Of a stretch of 64,000 bases of DNA, positions 59,097 through 64,000 are shown piece by piece. How positions within the stretch are numbered: the first letter of the stretch is position 1; each line of letters opens with the position of its first letter. This DNA comes from JABMQB01 sp963677475 (GTDB lineage Bacteria > Bacteroidota > Bacteroidia > Bacteroidales > Prolixibacteraceae): assembly GCA_963677475.2 (NCBI GenBank), contig CAXXQD010000010.1:62001-126000 (forward strand), written 5' to 3'. The notes under the pieces were generated by a model, which searched no databases, was not told the origin of the DNA, and worked only from the letters and a program-made list of their open reading frames with translations. A program made the translations under genes and the position numbers.

Positions 59097-59152
59097 TTGA
59101 TACTTGATACTGATTACTTGATACTTTTAGCTTGAAGCTTAATGCTTGTAAC
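59097..59152. repeat. Degenerate heptamer tandem array
   Basis: Eight consecutive 7-mers can be read from 59097: TTGATAC, TTGATAC, TGATTAC, TTGATAC, TTTTAGC, TTGAAGC, TTAATGC and TTGTAAC. All end in C, and the pattern resembles the arrays around the four-helix-bundle gene. It fills most of the gap before the ABC ATPase. Confidence 0.65.
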
Positions 59153-59156
59153 TAAT

Positions 59157-59828
59157 ATGTTAGAACTAAAAAATATTACCAAAAGCTATGGAGAGCCCGG
59201 AAGTTCTGCTCACCACATAGTTTTGAACGACCTTTCGTTCACGATTGCAAAAGGCGAAAAAATTGCCATTGTTGGTCCAAGCGGTTGTGGCAAAACCACC
59301 TTTTTGAATATCGCTGGGGCAATGGATATCCCTGATTCAGGAGAAATTATTTTTGATGGGGAAATCCTTAGCAATTTCACGAAATCAGGGATGGCTGGGT
59401 TTCGAAATAAACAACTGGGTTTTATTTTTCAGATGCACCATCTTTTGCCACAATTAAGTCTTTTAGAAAATATTCTGCTACCGTTAATTCCAAATAATAA
59501 GCGTTTGTTAAAAACAGACATGGAATGGGCAGAGTATTTATTAAACAAAGCCGGTATTTGGCAACAACGTGATCAAAAGCCAGCTGAGTTATCGGGAGGA
59601 GAGTGCCAAAGAACCGCCGTAGTTCGCTCATTGATCAATAAACCCAAACTTATTTTAGCGGATGAACCAACTGGTGCCTTGGATGAAAAAAATGCTGAAA
59701 ACATCTCAGACCTCCTGTTATTACTGAGCGAAGAACAAGAATCTTCGCTGATCGTAGTCACCCATTCGCAGGTTTTGGCTAATAAAATGGGAAAGACCTA
59801 TTCTATGCATAATGGAACTTTGAAATAG
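59157..59828 (+). CDS. ABC transporter ATP-binding protein (LolD/MacB type)
   Basis: From ATG 59157 the protein has 223 residues. It has Walker A IVGPSGCGKTTFLNIAGAMD, Q-loop LGFIFQMHHLLPQLSLLENI, signature LSGGECQRTAVVRSL, Walker B KLILADEPTGALDEKN and the H-loop VVTHSQ. This is the LolD/MacB/FtsE group that pairs with FtsX-fold permeases, and such a permease follows 42 bp downstream. It energises extrusion of lipoproteins, lipids or small molecules from the inner membrane. The in-frame ATG at 59142 lies in the heptamer array and is less likely. Confidence 0.92.
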   Translation: MLELKNITKSYGEPGSSAHHIVLNDLSFTIAKGEKIAIVGPSGCGKTTFLNIAGAMDIPDSGEIIFDGEILSNFTKSGMAGFRNKQLGFIFQMHHLLPQLSLLENILLPLIPNNKRLLKTDMEWAEYLLNKAGIWQQRDQKPAELSGGECQRTAVVRSLINKPKLILADEPTGALDEKNAENISDLLLLLSEEQESSLIVVTHSQVLANKMGKTYSMHNGTLK

Positions 59829-59870
59829 GTATTATTTTACTGGGAATGGTAATCGAACACGAGTAATCAA

Positions 59871-62800
59871 ATGAATAAATTCACATATATATTTAAGAGT
59901 TTAATCCATTATAAAAAGGCAAACCTTTTAATTGCCCTGGGGGTTGCCATTAGTGCAGCGGTTATTACAGGCGGACTAATTATTGGAGATTCGATTACCC
60001 ACAGCCTTGAACTGACGACCAACTATCGGCTGGGCAAAACAACTCACATCCTTACTTCAACCGACAGGTATTTTAGGCAGCAATTAGCAACCGATATGTC
60101 AAAAACTATGGACGTAAGTCCGGTTATGATTTCTGAAGGTTTGGCAGTTTCGAGAGGCGGCGAAAAAAGGGCAAATCGCGCTCAAATTATAGGCATTGAT
60201 AGTACTTTTTATAAAATTTCATCTACTGATTTGTATTCCGGCCTTAAAAGAAATGAAATAATCATCAGCCAAAACCTTGCAGAAAAACTGGAAGTCGGGG
60301 CTGGCGATAATATCCTCGTCCGTATTAATAAAGCATCGTTAATTCCCAAGAATGCCCCCTTTGTTTCAGGAGATGAAACCAGCATTAGTTATAGGGCAAC
60401 AATTAAGTCTATTGCCGGAAAAGATGAGCTCGGAAGGTTTTCCTTAAAGAATTCACAAACAGCTCCATACAACCTGTTTATGGATTTGCAACGACTGAAT
60501 GAACTCATGGAATTTAAGTCGAAAGCAAACAGGTTGCTGATTAATAGTGAATTATCGGAAAACGAATTGTTTACTGAACTAAAAGAATACTGGCAAGCCG
60601 AAGATGCGAATTTGGGTTTTAGAAAAATTGATAAAACCGGGGAATTTGAAATATATTCGGAACGGGTATTTATTGAGGACAATATTAGCCGCGAATTGAA
60701 AAAACTAAAGGGAGCAAACCCAATACTCACATATTTTACCAATTCAATTTCAACCATTCAACATAAGTCGGTTGCCACGCCTTACTCATTTGTTTCAACT
60801 TTGCCTGATTCGCTGTTAAACCCTGACGAAATAATTCTTAATCAATGGACTGCAGAGGATATTACAGCCAAAATTGGAGATTCCATTCAACTTAAATATT
60901 TCACCATTGGCCCCTTAAGGCAATTAAAGGTTGATTCTGCCAATTTCCGTGTGAAACGCATAGTCTCAATGAACAGTGAATTTGCAGATCCTTCATTAAT
61001 GCCTAATTTGCTTGGCATGTCGGATGCCGGCGACTGTGGCGACTGGGAAGCCGGAATACCTATTGACCTTGAAAGCATCCGCGATAAAGATGAAGACTAT
61101 TGGGATCTTTACAAAGGGACCCCAAAAGCTTTTTTGGCACGTTCGACAGCAAGTAAATTGTGGGCAAACCGATTTGGCAGCACGACGTCTGTAAGGTTTG
61201 ACGAGAACTCGCTATCGGAAGATAAATTTAGGGCATTCTTCAAAGAAAATATCTTTCCTGAAAGCCTGGGTTTTTATATTGAGCCAGTTAAAGAAAAAGG
61301 TATATATGCTGCACAAAATGGGGTAGATTTTAGCCAGCTATTTATTGGTTTGAGCTTCTTTATCCTGGTGGCTGCTGTTCTTTTATCTATGTTGCTTTAT
61401 TTGCTCCACCTCGAAAACCGATATACGCAAATTGGTACCCTAAGTACACTTGGTTTTAAGGAAAAACAGATAAAAACCATTTTCCTGACCGAAGCTTTGA
61501 TGGTTTCAATGGTAGGATCTATAATAGGTTTATTTGCAGCGATATTCTATACAAAGATGGTTTTCAAAGCCTTAAATGGCCTTTGGTTTGATATCGTAAG
61601 AACTAATGTATTGGAAATTATGGTCTTGCCAAAAACCTTGATTATAGGCTTTATTATCAGTACACTGGTTAGCGGAATTGTAATTCTTTTTGCCATTCGT
61701 AAAAAGCTTAAAATGCAGACCTCCGAGTTGCAGAGGAAAATATCCAAGCATGAAAAAAGGGGATTAAAAATCCTAAAACGCTTATCATCAGTACTATTAT
61801 TGGTTGGTTCAATTTTCATTATTGCATGGCAACTGAATGCAGGCGAAACACAAAACCCGGGCATGTTTTTTATGGCAGGCGGACTTTTACTCATTTCATT
61901 GCTTTTGTTTTCGGATTTAATTATTCGGAATGAAACAATTAATACAGCAACTATTAAAAGCATCAACCTTGTCAGGAAAAATATAGGAAGCAATAAAAAT
62001 CGGTCACTCACAATTATCCTTCTTTTTGCTTTTGGAACATTTCTGGTGGTTTCCACTGGTTCAAATAAACAGGACTTATTTGCCAATGCAAACGATAAAA
62101 CAACAGGAACCGGAGGGTTTAAATATTTTGCTGAAACAACGGTACCGGTTTTATTTGATCTCAATAACCATGACTTGAGACAAAAAGAAGGATTAACGAA
62201 TCAGTTTAATGCAATTCAGTTTAGAAAAGTTGAAGGTGATGATGCCAGTTGCCTAAACCTGAATAGGATTAGCAATCCTGCAATCCTTGGTGTCAATACT
62301 GATGAATTAAATGAGCGTTTTAGTTTTGTCGCCAAAACAGAATTGTTAAACGCTGAAAATCCCTGGGAATCCTTGCAAAAAGACCTTGGGGATGTAGTCC
62401 CAGCAATTGCTGACCAAACCGTTATTCAATGGGGGCTTGGCTTAAAAGTGGGGGATACATTAAGCTACCAAAATGAAACAGGTGACACATTAAAGCTTAA
62501 ACTAATTGGCGGACTGGCACCTTCTATATTCCAGGGCTATGTAATTATCGACAATCAACAATACCTAAATAATTATCCTTCCAGCAGCGGATCATCGGTA
62601 TTTTTAATTGATGTGGATGAAAATCAGAAACAAGAAGTTGCCGAATCCCTTGATTATATGTTCAGGGACTATGGATGGGAAGCGATTTCAGCACCACAGC
62701 GCCTTGCCGCGTTTTATTCGATCACGAATACCTATTTGTCAATTTTCCTTGCCCTGGGGGCTTTAGGATTAATAATAGGAACAATTGGACTGGCTGTAGT

Positions 62801-63113
62801 ACTTGCAAGAAGTATTTTAGAACGAAAAAGTGAAATCGCGCTGCTTCAGGTTGTTGGATTTACAAAAAATAAAATATTTATGCTGGTGGTTAAAGAATAC
62901 AGCATCCTTTTATTTGCCGGGGTTATCATAGGACTAATTACAGCAGTTTTTGCCACATTGCCTTCCATTTTATCTCCGAATACCGATATTTCAATGGGCA
63001 CAATTATATTAGTTGTGGGAATAATAATTATTAACGGATTGTTTTGGATTTTCCTTCTTTCGGCAATATCCTTAATTAGCAAGCCCTTGATAGGTTCACT
63101 AAGAAGCGAATAA
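59871..63113 (+). CDS. Large FtsX-family ABC permease
   Basis: The 1080-residue protein contains two FtsX units in one chain. It has an N-terminal helix (LLIALGVAISAAVITGGLII), a long periplasmic part (about 45-485), three helices (about 485-610, LFIGLSFFILVAAVLLSMLL), a middle pair (about 640-690), a further helix with ILLFAFGTFLVV (about 717), a second periplasmic part (to about 950), and three C-terminal helices with LALGALGLIIGTIGLAVVLA and RSILERKSEIALLQVVGFTK. Two-unit permeases of the YbbP/LolCE-like group act with a LolD-type ATPase. Cargo unknown. It ends one base before the convergent hypothetical gene. Confidence 0.88.
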   Translation: MNKFTYIFKSLIHYKKANLLIALGVAISAAVITGGLIIGDSITHSLELTTNYRLGKTTHILTSTDRYFRQQLATDMSKTMDVSPVMISEGLAVSRGGEKRANRAQIIGIDSTFYKISSTDLYSGLKRNEIIISQNLAEKLEVGAGDNILVRINKASLIPKNAPFVSGDETSISYRATIKSIAGKDELGRFSLKNSQTAPYNLFMDLQRLNELMEFKSKANRLLINSELSENELFTELKEYWQAEDANLGFRKIDKTGEFEIYSERVFIEDNISRELKKLKGANPILTYFTNSISTIQHKSVATPYSFVSTLPDSLLNPDEIILNQWTAEDITAKIGDSIQLKYFTIGPLRQLKVDSANFRVKRIVSMNSEFADPSLMPNLLGMSDAGDCGDWEAGIPIDLESIRDKDEDYWDLYKGTPKAFLARSTASKLWANRFGSTTSVRFDENSLSEDKFRAFFKENIFPESLGFYIEPVKEKGIYAAQNGVDFSQLFIGLSFFILVAAVLLSMLLYLLHLENRYTQIGTLSTLGFKEKQIKTIFLTEALMVSMVGSIIGLFAAIFYTKMVFKALNGLWFDIVRTNVLEIMVLPKTLIIGFIISTLVSGIVILFAIRKKLKMQTSELQRKISKHEKRGLKILKRLSSVLLLVGSIFIIAWQLNAGETQNPGMFFMAGGLLLISLLLFSDLIIRNETINTATIKSINLVRKNIGSNKNRSLTIILLFAFGTFLVVSTGSNKQDLFANANDKTTGTGGFKYFAETTVPVLFDLNNHDLRQKEGLTNQFNAIQFRKVEGDDASCLNLNRISNPAILGVNTDELNERFSFVAKTELLNAENPWESLQKDLGDVVPAIADQTVIQWGLGLKVGDTLSYQNETGDTLKLKLIGGLAPSIFQGYVIIDNQQYLNNYPSSSGSSVFLIDVDENQKQEVAESLDYMFRDYGWEAISAPQRLAAFYSITNTYLSIFLALGALGLIIGTIGLAVVLARSILERKSEIALLQVVGFTKNKIFMLVVKEYSILLFAGVIIGLITAVFATLPSILSPNTDISMGTIILVVGIIIINGLFWIFLLSAISLISKPLIGSLRSE

Positions 63114-63518
63114 TCAGATCTCTGTAAATTGAAGAAACTTATCCAACGATATAGGCATATTTAGCAGACTATACGCTTTTTCCATGGTAAAACAATAATC
63201 CCTGGTACGTTTTAATGCATTGAAAAATATTTTTGTATAAACAGTTGCCATGGGCTCACTCAATAGATAAATGCCCATTTTCTGATTATCTTTTTTGCTG
63301 TATTCATACACCAATTTTATCATTTTATGCAATTGGTTAAGTTCAAAATCAAACTTAACTTCCCTTAAATCAGATAACATATAATGAACTGAATCGAAAT
63401 TTTCATCGTCCCGCACTTGTTTGGCAAAATTATAAAGGCTGTCAAATGAGTGGAATCCAGTAGCTGCTCTGGCGAACCCAAAATTATATTCAGGATATAT
63501 CCGATACTTGTTTTTCAT
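63114..63518 (-). CDS. Hypothetical protein, possibly STAS-like
   Basis: The 134-residue soluble protein (MKNKYRIYPEYNFGFARAAT) has no signal peptide or membrane segment. The alternation of strands and helices (VHYMLSDLREVKFDFELNQL, MGIYLLSEPMATVYTKIFFN) is reminiscent of SpoIIAA/STAS-like folds of unknown Bacteroidota families, but I recognise no specific motif. It converges on the ABC permease with no gap and is transcribed away from the riboswitch. Confidence 0.6.
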   Translation of the reverse strand: MKNKYRIYPEYNFGFARAATGFHSFDSLYNFAKQVRDDENFDSVHYMLSDLREVKFDFELNQLHKMIKLVYEYSKKDNQKMGIYLLSEPMATVYTKIFFNALKRTRDYCFTMEKAYSLLNMPISLDKFLQFTEI

Positions 63519-63692
63519 GGTTAATCATCCTACTATGTGTACTAATGGGGCAACAATAAAACATTCGTTTCTAGCACTATAACGAACTTTTTTGAATTTT
63601 GTTCGGATTGAGTTGAAAATTTAAATATGGATTATGTTTTATTTTATTGGTTCAAATTAATTCGCAATTGAATCATTATTGTAATAAGTTGT

Positions 63693-63700
63693 TAACTTTG
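63693..63700 (+). promoter_or_regulatory. Candidate -7 box for the riboswitch transcript
   Basis: TAACTTTG matches TAnnTTTG exactly and ends 7 bp before the predicted riboswitch P1 stem. Confidence 0.45.
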
Positions 63701-63707
63701 CCAAACG

Positions 63708-63886
63708 AAAATGGTTCATTTCAAATTATTGAACAGGGAATCCAGTGATCCCGATACTAATCGGGAAAGTCTGGAGCTGTACCCGCAGCTGTAAGCTTTG
63801 ATATCGGCAGCAAATATACCACTGTCCTATAAATTAGGATGGGAAGGTTGTTTCCGAAATAAGCGAGCCAGAAGACCTGCCATTTT
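63708..63886 (+). ncRNA. Cobalamin riboswitch
   Basis: The closing stem pairs AAAATGG (63708-63714) with CCATTTT (63880-63886). Conserved core elements appear in order: ACAGGGAATCCAGTG (from 63733), GGAGCTGTACCCGCAGCTGT, CCACTGTCC, GGATGGGAAGG and the B12 box GAGCCAGAAGACCTGCC ending at 63881. Downstream, GGAATAAAA (63901-63909) pairs imperfectly with the TTTTATTTCC run ending near 63941, around an inner GGCA/TGCC stem. No T-tract follows, so control is more likely at translation than at termination. Confidence 0.95.
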
Positions 63887-63965
63887 CATGTACACTTTCG
63901 GGAATAAAAGGGAGGGCACAATGCCTGGAATTTTATTTCCTCATGTTTAATTAAAAAACTGGGGA

Positions 63966-64000
63966 ATGAACAGATTAACATTTTTACTTGCACTTTTCTG
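63966..64000 (+). CDS. Start of a cobalamin-regulated exported protein (truncated)
   Basis: Only the first 11 codons are visible (MNRLTFLLALF), which look like the start of a signal peptide. Position right after a cobalamin riboswitch predicts a B12 uptake or B12-related protein. A BtuB-like TonB receptor is the commonest case in Bacteroidota, but the window ends before any domain can be seen. Confidence 0.6.
   Translation, partial: MNRLTFLLALF

Noticed and set aside
61547..62164. 205-codon minus-strand ORF inside the ABC permease
   Set aside because: Reverse-frame shadow of membrane helices and linker; no recognisable domain.
63888..63950. Short ORF (about 20 codons) between riboswitch and downstream gene
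   Set aside because: It overlaps the predicted expression-platform hairpin, has no ribosome-binding signal and no recognisable product.
1..64000. CRISPR arrays, rRNA operons, prophage
   Set aside because: No regularly spaced exact repeats, no rRNA sequence and no phage structural or integrase genes were seen.

Overview
The window looks like a chromosomal segment of a Bacteroidota organism, probably near Bacteroidales/Marinilabiliales. The DNA is AT-rich. Many genes are preceded by the Bacteroidota -7 box TAnnTTTG, and Shine-Dalgarno sites are mostly absent. Marker genes agree: a UpxY-type antiterminator heading a capsule locus, a DUF349 protein, a long YidC, a type IX secretion (T9SS) tail on a pectate-lyase-like protein, and CarboxypepD_reg-type TonB receptors. 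No rRNA, CRISPR array or prophage was seen.

Layout. (1) Positions 1-9104, minus strand: an exopolysaccharide/capsule operon running off the left edge. In transcription order it is an orphan IS3-OrfA-like HTH gene, upxY, polysaccharide pyruvyl transferase, FrhB-like Fe-S protein, Wzx-like flippase, GT2, Wzy-like polymerase, GT4 and a second, truncated glycosyltransferase. (2) 9105-9968: a long AT-rich intergenic region with an 18-bp perfect hairpin. (3) 9969-40512: mostly housekeeping genes, including ferritin, a RelA/SpoT protein with a degraded hydrolase motif, TPR proteins, an M49-like metallopeptidase lipoprotein, a metal-handling trio (Cys-rich protein, TonB receptor, HMA protein), aminopeptidase P, an ArsC-like protein without its catalytic cysteines, DUF349, pyrG, yidC, ribH, recF-dciA-like, ndk, an NrnA-like phosphoesterase, an FKBP lipoprotein, an IspZ-Nudix fusion, a secreted T9SS pectate-lyase-like protein, an RsmI-like methyltransferase, an MBL hydrolase, an MFS carrier, asnA and tRNA-Arg(TCT). 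(4) 40921-59081: a tightly packed plus-strand cluster that is the most unusual part of the window. (5) 59157-63113: an ABC exporter with a very large FtsX-type permease. (6) 63708-64000: a cobalamin riboswitch ahead of a truncated exported protein.

How region 4 may work. Six PQQ-like beta-propeller proteins and one NHL-like propeller are encoded with a tiny Cys-rich exported protein, a Tat-type multi-[4Fe-4S] ferredoxin, a NapH/NosR-like membrane Fe-S protein, a NuoE-TRX-NuoF-ferredoxin fusion, and a [2Fe-2S]/GltD-like flavoprotein that has lost its internal NAD(P)H domain. Stop and start codons overlap or nearly touch through most of the array. My inference is an electron-transfer module linking cytoplasmic NAD(P)H/ferredoxin through the membrane to periplasmic propeller proteins. 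No known terminal enzyme (hydrogenase, formate dehydrogenase, nitrate reductase) is encoded nearby, so the acceptor is unknown. Mobile DNA has inserted into this cluster: an IS200-like element, a second Y1 transposase bracketed by paired hairpins (REPtron-like), and a four-helix-bundle gene flanked by oppositely oriented degenerate heptamer repeats. A similar heptamer array lies before the ABC ATPase gene.
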